Assembly: GCF_964656455.1 (NCBI RefSeq)
Contig: NC_135715.1
Location: 159,742,437-159,806,436 of the forward strand
Source of the DNA: Halichoerus grypus
Taxonomy: Eukaryota; Chordata; Mammalia; Carnivora; Phocidae
DNA length: 64,000 bases
Direction of reading: 5' to 3'
Numbering within the stretch: the first letter of the stretch is position 1; each line of letters opens with the position of its first letter. Below the pieces are notes generated by a model. The model worked only from the letters and a program-made list of their open reading frames with translations, was not told the DNA's origin and searched no databases. The position numbers and the translations under genes were made by a program. This document shows positions 1 to 11,340 of this stretch, piece after piece.

Positions 1-172
1 ACAGCGAGTGCTCGCGAGGACAGAGAATGCAGAAAGGAATACCTTAATCTTGGTTCTTCCTGGCTATTAGTACTGATAGCTGCATTTCACGTAGAGCGAA
101 ACCAAGATTGAAGCCGCAAGCGATTCTTTCTTGAAACATCATCATCACATCATCTTTCCTCTTATTTCCCAG

Positions 173-225
173 GCACAAGCTGCTTTTGATGAAAGCATTA
201 GTCTTTCAGCTACTGGATACTTCAG
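173..225 (+). CDS. AOX1: AOX1 exon, residues ~1126-1143
   Basis: The exon starts after TTTCCCAG and ends before GTAAAG. It reads [17 protein letters not shown] plus two bases of a split arginine codon finished by the next exon. This matches the family block (A)QTAFDESINLSAVGYFR in the Mo-cofactor domain. Length is 53 bases, 17 codons plus two bases. Confidence 0.9.
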
Positions 226-2081
226 GTAAAGAGTCCTTTCGATCACATGCTATGAAAAATAGCAGCTGTTGCTTGAGGAAGAGTTTCACTTCCATTTGCA
301 ATTTTGGGAAAAAATTGATTTGGGTGACCTTCTATTAACCCACTGTTATATACAACATTTAGCTTCTAGTTAATCCAAATGCCCAGAGAGGCTTCTGTTG
401 GGAAAAATAGGCACATAAAATAAAACACGGCTTGAGCTGATGATTCAAATCCTACTGGGCGGTACTGGAGGGTTCTCTGAGGTTAGTGCTTGGAACCCAC
501 AGCAGTAGCTGATGTTTTATTGAAAACTTAGCGTATCCTTAAGAGACAAAGGTAAAGGGATGCAAATTAAACCCATAATAAGATAAACACCATTTCACAC
601 CTTCTAGATTGGCAAAAAAGAAGAAACCTGACAATAAGCACGTGTTGTCAAGACGCTGAACAATTGTCACTCACCTACTTTGGAAAATAATTATCAGATT
701 ATTTTAATGGAAAATGAAAGCTATCAGAGAACAGGGTGAATCAGAAAGTCTCAACTGATTTGTCATGCTGCTAGTTCTCCAGGGAGTCTCAGGGCACTGG
801 TCGGCTATCAGGAGTAAGTGTGAGAAGCGTTTTTAACGGCCACCTCCAGGCCAAGAAGCAGAGGAGAGAAGGGGAGAAAGTGCGGGCAAGCTGCTGGCCT
901 GCGCACGCCTCTTATATGGTGACATCCGTTTGGTCATTGAGGAAGAGTGAGGAACAGAGCAGGCGTGGAAACCAGAGAAGTAGCAAAGAATGAGAGCCAG
1001 GGGCCTGGTCTTGCAAACAGAAGGCTGAATCCTGGAGCCGGAAAGACAGACGAACAGACGAATGTGCACCTTTGAAATAGTGTTTGGTCTAAAATGCAGG
1101 TGAAATTCCCTAAACCTGGTGACAGTAGGATGACATGATTCAATATTAACGAAAAGTAATAGATTGGGTAATCACAGAGTAAGCACCTAACTTCCAGGCA
1201 TAAGGAGTCATTCATTGGTGAGGAGCAATTGAATGTTTTTATCAGACAAAGCAAATTTAATAAGAAAGAAGTATACATTTGTTCAACAGATTTATTGCAC
1301 GCACGACATGCCGGCACATCATTGTACAAGTGTGTTCCGCTCGTTTGCTGTACATGCAAACTGAACACAGCCTCTTATGGGTCTGTTTAATCATCAGGGT
1401 CTGCAGTTAGGGGACTGAGTCGCTTAACAACGCTCCTCAAGAATTCTGTTTCTTCCAGGGGCTATGAGTCAAACATGAACTGGGAGACAGGCGAAGGCCA
1501 TCCTTTTGAATATTTTGTTTATGGAGCTGCCTGTTCCGAAGTTGAAATAGACTGCCTGGCAGGTGCTCATAAGGTCAGTACCAACTGGGAAGGTCTTCCA
1601 GTTGTACCCCAGATACACCTAAATTCCGCACATGACATCTGTCTGAGCACCGTAGAAGCACCATGTATTTGGCTGAGGATAGTTTCTCTGTTACCAGAAA
1701 AAATCAGAAGCTCAGCAATTGCCTTGGTATTGTGGTTGCTTCCATGGAAAATGACCGGCGGCCTCTCTTGTTTATTTTCCTGGCCCTTTTAAATGGAATC
1801 AGGAAAGAAACCACTTCAAGGAAGAAACAGAGCTTAAAGAGAGCTTTCATGTAGACCGTTGGTCTAACCAGCAGTCCTGAACTCTTACATAAAATGCCAT
1901 CATATGACATTTTTGAAGGATTTTGTAAGTGTCCATAACCTGCTAACAAGCACCAAGGGCCAATCCGGGGAAGCTAGTGGCCAGCTTTTGATATCTTTTA
2001 TCTAGCTAGATCCTGCTTTTTAGATAGTTTAAGGGCATCCCTATGCTTTTAAGGGATGCAGTGAGGAGATATGCACACAGT

Positions 2082-2116
<35 letters not shown>

Positions 2117-5100
2117 GTGCACTTCTGTTTCAAGGAGAGTTTCTCCTCTTGTATCTCGGTCCTTGTGGGACCCAGCTGCAATGAAGCTACTTACTGGCCA
2201 CTGTTTATAATAATAAATGATCATTAATACATTCAATGGGACTGTGATACCCTCACAACTGTCATGTGATAATCTGTCCCAAAACCTACCCAGAAGCAAG
2301 CTCTAGGTCTTTATATTTCCCAACATACTTTGTGACTGTATCTTGGATTATGATAAGATGTAAGTTTTCATTTAATAGGTCTCTGGCATGTATGTTTTTT
2401 AAAACTATAGTCAGCCTAATCTTTGAAACTGTACATGCCTTTATTGAACCTGCCTGGTACAGTATCTGGTTTGTTCAGACTCTAACCCAGACCAGACTAC
2501 TTTTGGGGAATCTTGGACTGGGACACAACAATGATCATTCTAAGCATGGTTTTCATGCTAGAGTAGCTGTCCTCTTTTAGTTCAGTAGAAAGTTCTCTCA
2601 GGCTAACTAATTTCTACATCACCTTCTCCCTCAAAGAAAAATTTGGTGAAAACCTAATCACTTGGGTTTTCTTTATCTGTATATGCCTTGGCCTTGTTAA
2701 GATCTAAGAACAAGGTAATAATTAGTATGAATAATTGGTATGAAATTCTAAGGTGTGTTCTTATGACTTAGTTGAACAATCTTAAGAGATGTGCTAAATA
2801 GTCTTTTTATCAGATGCATTCAAAAAAGCTAGATCTGTAGCTCAGGTTAGGTAAACCCCTAAGTAAAGGGCTATAATGTAACATGCCCCCTGGGCCCTCC
2901 CTGGAGGCCTGTTTCTCAGTCATTCTCCTTATGTTGTTAGAATTGTTCTTTTTTTTTTTTTTTTTAAGATTTTATTTATTTGAGGGAGAGAGAGAGAGTG
3001 AGAAACAGCATGAGAGGGGAGAGGGTCAGAAGGAGAAGCAGGCTCCCTGCTGAGCCGGGAGCCCAATGTGGGACTCGATCCCAGGACTCCAGGATCATGA
3101 CCTGAGCCGAAGGCAGTTGCTTAACCAACTGAGCCACCCAAGCGCCCCTAGAATTGTTCTTATTCCTACAAAATTTCCCTCACTTTGAACCTACATCTAT
3201 ATATTACTTATCTATTGCTGGGTAACAAATTACTCTCAAGTTTGGCAGCTGAAAATAACAAATATTTATTAACCGACAGCATTCTGAGGGCCAGAAATCT
3301 GGGAGTGGCTTATCTGGGTGATTCAGACTCAGGATTTTTCACAAGGTTGCCATCAAGCTGTCAAAGAGGGCCACAGTCCTCCCAAAGCTCAATAGTGGCT
3401 GGAAAATCTGATCCAAGCTCCATCACCTGCTTGTTGGCAGGAGGCCTCAGTATCTCACTGGCTGTTGGTCAGAAGTTTCCATTCTTTAGCACAAGGACCT
3501 CTCTATGGGATGTCTCAGTGTCCTCAGGACACGCAGGCTGCCCCCAAGCCCAGAGGGACTGATGCAAAGGAAGAAGAGAGTGTGAGCAAGTGAGAGAGCA
3601 CCCAGACAGTAGCCACAGTCTTTTACACCCTAACACCGGGGTGATGTGCTAGCACTTCCACATGTCCTGTCCGTCGCACAAACTAACGCTGGTAGAGTGT
3701 GGGAGGGGAATCCATCAGGACGTGAACCCAGCATGCAGGGATCGTCATAGGCCATCTTGGAGGCTGGCTACCACAACCTAGAACTGCTCTCTTCAGCCCT
3801 AACAAAACACAGTGACAAACAGTAAGTCCATGGCTCTAAAAATGAAACTTTTACTAACACTGCAGACTTGAGAGCACCTCCCCTCACCAGTAACAGAGGC
3901 CATGGGTCTGCCGGAAGGCCAGCCTTGCTGAATGGTGTCACAGAGAACTTTACATTTCATCATGTCCTTAAAGAAGAAAGGTGTTTTATTATTTTATTGC
4001 AATAAAACATTCTGGATCACTCTCTAATTTTCTTAAGAAAAATGTTAGATGAAAGTCCCAAATCAAATAAGAAAACTCTTGGGTTTCCTTTGTTCCATTA
4101 ATAGTTGTAAGTAGAATCTATTTCTCGTGGCAGACGTCATTATGTCGAGTAAAAGAGTACAGACTTGCTGGAGAGCAAAGGTGTTACCAGTAACCTGGCT
4201 GGGCCTGCCATAGTCCTCATTTGTAGCTTATCAGGAAGTTTTGGTCACCAAGTTGTGCTTTAGATTTATCTTTCCTCTGCTCTCAAAATGAAGAATCTAC
4301 AACAGCAGATAACAGTTGGAGACTTTTCGGCTGATGCACCCTGAGTTCTGTGCTTCAGTCAATGTCACCCAGCCAGCTGGACTCTGGATGTTGGGTTGTA
4401 TGGTAGCCACAGGGTTTTTCAACAAGGATCACAAGGACTGTAAACATTTTCTGTGTCATAGATTATGTCTGCTGCGCTGGGTTGAACTCACTAAGTTACG
4501 TCACTCAGCCAGAACAAAGTCAAATATTTTTCTCTCTTGTTGTTCCTGAAGGAAAAAAAAAAAAAAAAAATCAGTGCTTAAGCTGGTTGAGTATGTGTAT
4601 AATTTTGAAAGTTATAGATAGACTGGTGACCCAATAAAATTCTTTGTTGATTCTTTCTCCTGAAATGTATTGTGGCCCCAAAAAAGTTCTATACCAATGG
4701 CTTCCTGGCAGGAACTGTTTCGCAGCCTTCTCTCCTAAGTTGTACTCAGGAAAATGAACATTTATGCTCTTTTTTATTACCAGAACATCAGAACAGACAT
4801 CGTCATGGATGTTGGCTGCAGCATAAACCTAGCCCTTGACATAGGCCAGGTACGTGTACCTGCTTTGCCTCAACCCCATTTGTGAAAGCCAGAACCGCCG
4901 TGGGGGTCTGTAGGGCAAACATTCTCTCCGGCTTATTTGTCGTCGTAGTTTTCTACCCCTGTAAGTCAGAATCCATTCTTCAGGCCAGCCACAAAACTCA
5001 AATCTCTTACTGTTTAAAAAAGGGAAGGGAACAAAGAAGTTTTAAGTGGTTTCTGAAGAGACATGCGGTCTGTGACTGAGGAGCTTGAGGGAGGCAGAAG

Positions 5101-8100
5101 AAGCAAGCCTAGAGGTGTCAGATGCGCCCTTCACCTCTGGGATTAGAAGTAGACTGGAGGCTAAGTGTGAAGTCTTGGGCATACGATGGGCTCTAGCTTC
5201 GAGGAGTTTAAAGTCGGGTTGGGATAACATCAAACAGTTGCAGCAGTAGCCATTAATAATAGGTAGCCTGTTTTGCCCACAGTTATCTTTTATTTAAATT
5301 TGATAACATAATAAAATAAAATAAAAATAAATAAATAAATTTGAAATAATTGACAAGACTAAAAAATCACCAGCTGTGTTACCTAAGTATTCAACTGGCT
5401 AGTGTTTCTTGGAAACACAGAAAATTTGCCAACACTGACGCTGCATTTCCACAAGGAAAAGTCAGTTGGCTCCCTTTTTTTTTTTTTAAAGATTTTATTT
5501 ATTTATTTGAGAGAGAGAGAGCACACATGAGAGGGGGGGAGGGTCAGAGAGAGAAGCAGACTCCCCGCTGAGCAGGGAGCCCGATGCGGGACTCGATCCC
5601 GGGACTCCAGGATCATGACCTGAGCCGAAGGCAGTCGCTTAACCAACTGAACCACCCAGGCGCCCGGTTGGCTCCCTTTTTTAAGAGAAGCATGTACTCT
5701 GTGATTCTAGGAGTCAGGACTCACCTGGAAGCTTCACTCACGTTCCTCACCTGTCTCCTACCTGTGGGCAATTCAGCTTACTACCCGCAGTTCAGAACAT
5801 AATTGGAGGTACTCTCCAATCATGACACGTGTCATTGGAGAGTGGGAAGAATGGGTGGGTTGGAGAAGTCAAAATGGGCTTCAGGGAGGCCCCAGGTTTA
5901 GGGAATGAACAGGAAAAGGCATTCTGGGTGGGAGGAGAGTGGAGGACCTAAAGAAAGACAGGAAATTCAGCCTACTCTGTGTTCAGGGCTAGTGGGGGGC
6001 GGCGGGGGGGGTGACGACGGTGGCGAGTGCCCGTGCGGCCTGTGTCAGTGGAATGGAAGGCACGGCTGCAGGCAGAGACCAGAAGGGGGCCGGGTCGGTG
6101 GAGGCGCCCCGGAGACAGGCGCCTGCCTTAGAAGGTGGAGGTGACGTCGCCTGGCGTGTGGTCTAGGCTTCTATAAGGAAGATTCATCTAACATTGTGTT
6201 AGAGAAGAATCTCCCCGCAAATAGACACAAGGTAGGCTGGAGGGTGGGGTGGAGAAGACGGCACACAGAGGAGACCCAGAAGTCAGGAAGATGTGTGGAA
6301 AGCCAATTTTGTCCACATGCTGACATCTAAGAATTGGAGCATTTTAAAGCTGTGTAGGAAGCTTGGAGAGCACACAGTTCATGTAACTAACAAGTGAGGA
6401 AACGGGACAGGAATGAGAGGCCACGCCCACTTGCGAGCCAGGATTGTGATGAGGTGAGGGGACGCTCTGAGCCCTGTCAGTGTGCTGGGGGCTACGGACA
6501 GATCGGCCAGAGGGTTCCTTCTGGCTCATGGACCAAAAGAAGGAGGGCCTTTGGGCCACAGGCTATTTGAGGCCTCTTCTAGAGCTATAATTTCACTGCC
6601 CAATTGAGATTCAAAGTCAACTTCTTTGACTTTGAACTGCGCACCGAATAAGATGTTCAAAAATGAGGTAATCTTCTAAGTAAACTTCCAGAGACATCTT
6701 CCAGGACATGCTGCAACCCCTCTTGTGCTGTGTTTTAAAAATTCAAATAAACAGCATAAAGTTGAAATGCTCCTGTTGGTTGTATTTTCTCATATATGGA
6801 AATTCTTTTCTTCCCCCCTCCCCCAGATTGAAGGTGCATTTATTCAAGGCATGGGACTTTATACAATCGAGGAGCTGCACTATTCTCCTCAGGGTGTCCT
6901 GTATACTCGTGGCCCAAACCAGTATAAAATCCCCACCATCTGTGACATCCCCGCAGAGTTGCACATTTCTCTACTGCCTCCGTCTCAAAGCTCCAATACC
7001 CTGTATTCATCGAAGGTAAGCTGTGCTTGATAAATAAATGAATGTTTATGTGATTTGTGGTATCTGTGCAGGGGCTGGGGGAGGGGCCTTCATTTCTGTG
7101 TTGTTTGAGGTTTTTACCAGACTTATAGAAGAAAAGGCCCTATTAAACATTTTAATTTTAAATTAATTTAACATTGTTACAACTTTTCTTAAGTACTTCA
7201 AATTTTGGAGCCTAACATGAACTACTGTTACCATCAGGTTGTATCTGATTTTTTGTTTTGCAATAATCATCTCATACCTACGTCTGCTTTCTCCATTTGG
7301 CATCATTTCCTTAGGCAGGAATCCTAAGAATGAGAATACTAGGTTAAAATATCAAATTACTTTTTTAAAAGAAAAAAGTTACATGTATAATAATATTTTA
7401 TAGGGGCACCTGGGTGGCTCAGTTGGTTGGGCATCCGACTCTTGGTTCTGACTTAGTTTATGATCTCATGGTTGTGGGATTGAGCCCCCCCATTGGGCTC
7501 CACTCTCAGTGGAGAGTCTGCTTGAGGATTCTCTCCCTCTGCCCCTCCCCCCACACACATGTGCGCACTCACTCTCTCTGTAAAATAAATCTTTAGAAGT
7601 AATAACATTTTATATAGGCATCTATACACATGTTTACCTATAGATGCACATATACATATATATACATAGAGATACAAAGAGAGTCATAATCTGGTTGACT
7701 TGTTTCTCTTCAAGGGTCTGGGAGAGTCTGGGATATTCCTGGGATGTTCAGTGTTTTTTGCCATTCATGATGCGGTGAATGCAGCACGACAGGAGAGAGG
7801 CCTGTTTGGACCATTAAAGCTCAATAGTCCCCTGACCCCAGAGAAGATTAGAATGGCCTGTGAAGATAAGTTCACAAAAATGGTATGATCTGCTCATAAA
7901 ATTCTGAATTTTTGTTCCCTGTCCTTGTAGTCAAGTTTTATTAACTCACCATGTTTTTCCATGGAAGAAAAGGTGACAGGAATCCTGAGGGCATTTGAGC
8001 ATGGGAAGAGTAGACTGACCCTTAGAGTGCAGTTTTTCATCAGCCTGGTCCTGCCTGCCCTACAAAGGGGCTCAGTTCTACACCACTTGAAAATGAAGGT

Positions 8101-8897
8101 TCATTGCTCTTTCATCAGTTACATGTTCCTCCTTGGTTTCGTTCCCTTCCCAGGATATATTGGTCAGGAATGGGAGTTCAGGAACTGTTCCCTGAACCTG
8201 AGACACCCAGGCCAAGAATATGGGCCACGCCAACAGTCTGTCCCACTCTATCCAGTCAGATATTTGAGAAAGTGCGTGTAATTCCTGATTTGAACTGTAG
8301 AGTGGGAAGGGCCCTTTCTGGCCCAAGCCCAAGAGCAGAATCCCTCATGCATCAACACCCCTGCAGAGCAAACATCTCAGCTCCCCTTTGTCACGTTCAC
8401 TGATGAGATTCTAACTGTGGGAGAAAGTCATGCTGTTGATCTTGACCCCTCTGACTATATACAAGGTATTCCTTATATTGAAGGGAGAGCCCCTCCTACT
8501 CCTCCTCTCAGTGCTGGCTCTGTGTGGTACCCCTTACAGCTTGTCCCAACCCCGTGAATCATCTCTTCACTATGGAGGAACACAGAGACTAATTCCACTT
8601 TTTATTTGTCCCCCTTCAAGTGTGAAATGATGACTCTTGAAGGCTGCCCTGCCCTGCCTCACAGTCCTGTCCCAGATTCTTCCATACTGCTCATGCTGTC
8701 ATTCTGAGACCTCGCTTTGTCCTGGTTGCCCTCTGGGTGGTTTTTATCCTGTTTTGTTTTTGTTTTGTTTTTTTTATTATGCTATTTTTCACCTGTCACA
8801 AATGTTTTCCAAGTTGCAAACGTCCACATTTGTTCTTTTATTCCAGATCCCAAAAGACAAACCTGGATCCTATGTTCCTTGGAATGTACCCATATGA
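173..8897 (+). CDS. AOX1: Aldehyde oxidase, C-terminal six coding exons (probably AOX1)
   Basis: Six exons (173-225, 1459-1573, 4784-4849, 6827-7015, 7715-7882, 8847-8897) join in one open frame of about 213 residues ending in TGA. They match human AOX1 residues ~1126-1338; the rest of the gene lies left of the window. Aldehyde oxidase is a cytosolic homodimeric molybdo-flavoenzyme with two 2Fe-2S clusters, FAD and Mo cofactor, oxidising aldehydes and N-heterocycles and passing electrons to O2. This part is the end of the Mo-cofactor domain. The GLGESG motif at the start of exon 7715-7882 carries the catalytic glutamate (E1270 in human). All internal junctions have AG acceptors and GT donors and the phases agree. 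The ending [11 protein letters not shown] is typical of AOX1/AOX3 rather than AOX2/AOX4. No lesion is visible, so the gene looks functional. AOX3 is the main alternative for the paralogue name. Confidence 0.85.
226..1458. other. AOX1: AOX1 intron
   Basis: Intron between the first two exons of the window. Around 545-735 there is a weak L1-3'-like stretch (the CACCATTTCACACCTTCTAG block). Apart from that I see only unique-looking sequence and no other gene. Confidence 0.6.
1459..1573 (+). CDS. AOX1: AOX1 exon, residues ~1144-1181
   Basis: The exon lies between CTTCCAG and GTCAGT. One base completes the arginine, then 38 codons follow, beginning [19 protein letters not shown] and ending DCLAGAHK. 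The block [15 protein letters not shown] is near-invariant in aldehyde oxidases. The 115-base length fits the family exon. Confidence 0.92.
2082..2116. repeat. (TC)n(AC)n microsatellite
   Basis: Uninterrupted TC repeats followed directly by AC repeats inside an AOX1 intron. Confidence 0.95.
2951..3148 (-). mobile_element. CAN-SINE, full length, reverse
   Basis: Poly-T, then the AAGATTTTATTTATTTGA tail region, a purine-rich middle, and the reverse complement of the tRNA-like head ending GCGCCCC. It is flanked by the perfect 13-bp duplication TAGAATTGTTCTT at 2938-2950 and 3149-3161. Confidence 0.95.
3195..3780. repeat. Ancient interspersed repeat, family not named
   Basis: Shows the common mammalian pattern GGGTAACAAATTAC, then a TTATTAA stretch, then GGCAGGAGGCCTCAG, ending GCTGGCTACCACA. 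I recognise it as an old dispersed repeat but cannot assign the family by eye. Confidence 0.5.
4784..4849 (+). CDS. AOX1: AOX1 exon, residues ~1182-1203
   Basis: Short 66-base, 22-codon exon between TTACCAG and GTACGT. It reads [22 protein letters not shown], the family block with P-to-L and I-to-L changes in NPAIDIGQ. Being phase 0 at both ends, it fits exactly with its neighbours. Confidence 0.92.
4850..6826. other. AOX1: AOX1 intron with SINE and a G-rich segment
   Basis: A 2-kb intron. It holds an A/T-rich simple tract at 5307-5342, a CAN-SINE at 5475-5666 and, at about 5990-6130, an unusually GC-rich stretch with CpGs and runs of G. No gene other than AOX1 was seen. Confidence 0.6.
5475..5666 (-). 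mobile_element. CAN-SINE, full length, reverse
   Basis: Poly-T, TTATTTATTTGAGAGAG, AGCAGACTCCCCGCTGAGCA, and the head reversed to CCACCCAGGCGCCC. The target duplication GTTGGCTCCCTTTTTT flanks it at about 5465 and 5667. Confidence 0.95.
6827..7015 (+). CDS. AOX1: AOX1 exon, residues ~1204-1266
   Basis: A 189-base, 63-codon exon between a C-rich tract ending CCCCCAG and GTAAGC. It starts [17 protein letters not shown] and ends [13 protein letters not shown]. This block packs against the molybdenum site in xanthine oxidase-family enzymes. No stop or frameshift is present. Confidence 0.93.
7403..7596 (+). mobile_element. CAN-SINE, forward, older subtype
   Basis: Starts GGGGCACCTGGGTGGCTCAG and ends TAAAATAAATCTTTAG. 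It is flanked by an imperfect duplication of the form TAATAAyATTTTATA at about 7389 and 7600. It lies in an AOX1 intron. Confidence 0.9.
7715..7882 (+). CDS. AOX1: AOX1 exon with catalytic GLGE motif, residues ~1267-1322
   Basis: A 168-base, 56-codon exon between CTTCAAG and GTATGA. It begins [20 protein letters not shown] and ends [10 protein letters not shown]. The glutamate at codon 4 is the conserved base catalyst of the family (E1270 in human AOX1). The motif is intact, which supports an active enzyme. Confidence 0.94.
7883..8846. other. AOX1: Last AOX1 intron
   Basis: A 964-base intron with GT...AG ends. It has a T-rich stretch (8740-8790) before the acceptor. No repeat family or gene was recognised. 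Confidence 0.5.
8847..8897 (+). CDS. AOX1: AOX1 last coding exon and stop
   Basis: Sixteen codons and TGA after the acceptor TTTTATTCCAG. It reads [16 protein letters not shown], nearly the human AOX1 C-terminus. The 3' UTR continues from 8898. Confidence 0.93.
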   Translation: MPKDKPGSYVPWNVPI

Positions 8898-9522
8898 ATC
8901 AAATACAAACTTCTGGGGAAATGGGATGACTCTTCCACCATCGCAGTCTATCCGGTCTTTATGCTTTAAGATGCTAGGTCTGAAAGATAAACGTTCATAG
9001 TTTAGAAACCATTTCACAGAGTATTGCTTTTATATGATGCTGATTTTCAATGTTCCATTTGGATTTTGATAGATATGCTTAAGCAATTTAGAAATCATAT
9101 TTTAAATAGCACAAATACTAACTGGTTTCCTCTAGAATGATATTCTCCATTACTTTGTTTCTTAAATCCATCCAGCTGAATGGAATAGAAGATGATGATT
9201 TGTATGTGATTCATATTTGGCTTGTATCCACCAACAGAAATTACACTGTCTAGTGAAAGGCAATTTTCTAAATAATTTTATTAGTAGTGTGAACTGTAAA
9301 GTTGTCATTTTCTCATATGTCCCCATTTGCTGTCAGCCTCCTTTTATTGTCAAAATGGATCCAGGCACTGTATCCAAGCATCTGTGGGACTAAAGAAAAA
9401 AAAAATGGATAAATTAGACTTCATCAAAACTGAAAACTTTGGTGCTTCAAAAGATACTACAAGAAATTGAAAGACAAACCGCAGAATAGTAGAAAATATT
9501 TGCAAATCATATATCTAATAAA
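8898..9522 (+). promoter_or_regulatory. AOX1: AOX1 3' UTR and first canonical poly(A) signal
   Basis: Sequence after the AOX1 stop. I read it for AATAAA or ATTAAA and the first hit is AATAAA at 9517-9522, about 620 bases after the stop and inside an old L1 3' fragment. A non-canonical AATACA lies near 8903. The true cleavage site cannot be fixed from sequence alone. Confidence 0.4.
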
Positions 9523-10432
9523 GATGTATTATGCAGGATATATTTTAAAAAGTCTTAAAACTCAGCAATAAAAAGATAAATAATGCAATTTAAAAATGGG
9601 CAAAGGAATTGAACAGACATTTCCACAAAGAAGATATATAAATGGCCAATAAGCACATAAAAAGATGCTTGAAGTCAATAGTCATTAAGGAAATGCAAAT
9701 GAAAACCACAACGGAAACCATTTCATTCCCGCTAGGATGGCTATAATCAAAATGATGGATAATAGTAAGTGTTGCTAAGGATGTGGAGAAATTGGAACCC
9801 TTATCCATTGCCGGGAAGAATAAAAATGGTGCAGACACTGGAAAAAAACTGGCAGTTCCTCAAAAAGTCAAACATGGACTTACCAAATGACCACTAAGTA
9901 TATACCCAAGAGAATTTGAAAACATATGCACACACAGACTTATACACAAATGTTCATAGCATTATTCTTAATAACCGAAAGTAGAAACAGCCCAACTGTA
10001 TCAACTGATAACAGAATGTTACACAAAATGTGGTATATCCATACAAGGGAATGTCATTCAGCTATGCAAAAGAATGAAAGACTGATATCTTCTACAACAT
10101 GGATGAACCCTGAAAACATTGTTTAAATGAAAGTAGCCAGACACAAAAAGCGACATATTGTATTATTCCATCTATGTGAAACATTGAGAATAAGCAAATT
10201 CATGGTAACAGAGAGTCAATTAGTGGTTGCCAGGGGCTGAGGGGAGAGGGGGAGAGGGAAATGGGGAGGTGATTGCTAATGGGTACAGGGTTTCTTTCTG
10301 GGGTGATGAAAATTTTCTGGAATTAGGTAGTGTGGTTGTACAACCTGTGAATATACTAAAAACCACTGAATTGCACGCTCTAAAAGAGTGAATTTTATGG
10401 TATGTGTATTACATCTCAATTTAAAAAAAAAG
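9395..10432 (+). mobile_element. Old L1 3' fragment
   Basis: Reads like the 3' part of an L1: remnants of the ORF2 C-terminal region (GATGGCTATAATCAAAATG, GGTATATCCATACAAGGGAATG), then a G-rich 3' UTR block, ending in an A-run at 10423-10432. Heavily mutated, with no long frame. Confidence 0.8.
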
Positions 10433-10639
10433 CATATGTGGAGAGAAACAGAAAATGTGGGAAAGATTGAGAAGTTGTGATAATCATAAGAAATTTATCC
10501 CAATGGCCTTCAGTGACAAGACCTCAATGGGGGCTAAGCAGCAGGACAAAAATCACTGGAAGATTCCATTTGCATTAAAGGCAGGAAAAAAAATATCTAC
10601 ACTGAAGTATAAAATACTAGAGATTAATGGATGGCACCT

Positions 10640-11068
10640 TCTCCCTGTCACACTCTCAACTCAAGAACTCTTGTCCCAAGACCAAGTTAAGATGGCAGCA
10701 GTTCTTCATGTTTGCCTTTCATTGCCACATGGATGTGTCTCAAAGACACCTCAAACTTAATGGGTCCCAAACAGATCTCCCTGTCAGTACAGCCATCCCC
10801 GAGATGCTAAGCCAGAAATGAGGGAGTGATCCAAGATGCTCCATTCTCTTGGTGCATGCACTTGTTCAGGCATGAAGTCCTGTCAGTCCCACCTCAGAGA
10901 AATCTCCTACATCTGTGCCTCCCTCTCTTTATTCCCATGGCTAATATGTTAGTTCCAAGCCACCATTATTTCTAACCTATGTGGTAGTCTCCTTATTATT
11001 GTCCTGCATTCATTCTGTTTCCCTTCCAAATCATTCTTCAGATTAAAGTGAATGTTATATATAAGTTT

Positions 11069-11100
<32 letters not shown>

Positions 11101-11340
11101 GATATGATTATGTCACACCCTTGCTTAAAACCTTCAATGGCTTCCTATTCGTTGCACCAGAATAGTATCCCAAGTCTCTAAGGTGGCATACATTCCCTCT
11201 GTGATCTGGCCCCAGACCATCTCTCCAGTGTTGTCTCACAACCCCCATTTTTGTTGTCAGAATTCCCCATTCTGTTTCTCACTCTGGAGCCTTGGTCCTC
11301 TGCCTGAGAAGTGCTGTCACTTCCATCCCTCCTTTTGTCT
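10640..11340 (+). mobile_element. L2 LINE fragment
   Basis: Contains L2-like 3' blocks: ATGGATGTGTCTCAAAGACA with CTCAAACTTAATGGGTCC, later ATGTCACACCCTTGCTTAAA with CAATGGCTTCCTATT, then TGATCTGGCCCCAGACC. An (AC)n tract at 11072-11100 interrupts it. Confidence 0.7.
11072..11100. repeat. (AC)n microsatellite
   Basis: About 14 AC units inside an L2 fragment. Confidence 0.95.

Larger units (their letters stand above)
1574..4783. other. AOX1: AOX1 intron with SINE, microsatellite and an old repeat
   Basis: A 3.2-kb intron. It holds a (TC)n(AC)n tract at 2082-2116, a CAN-SINE at 2951-3148, an ancient interspersed repeat at about 3195-3780 and an A-run at 4552-4570. No coding sequence beyond AOX1 was recognised. 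Confidence 0.7.
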
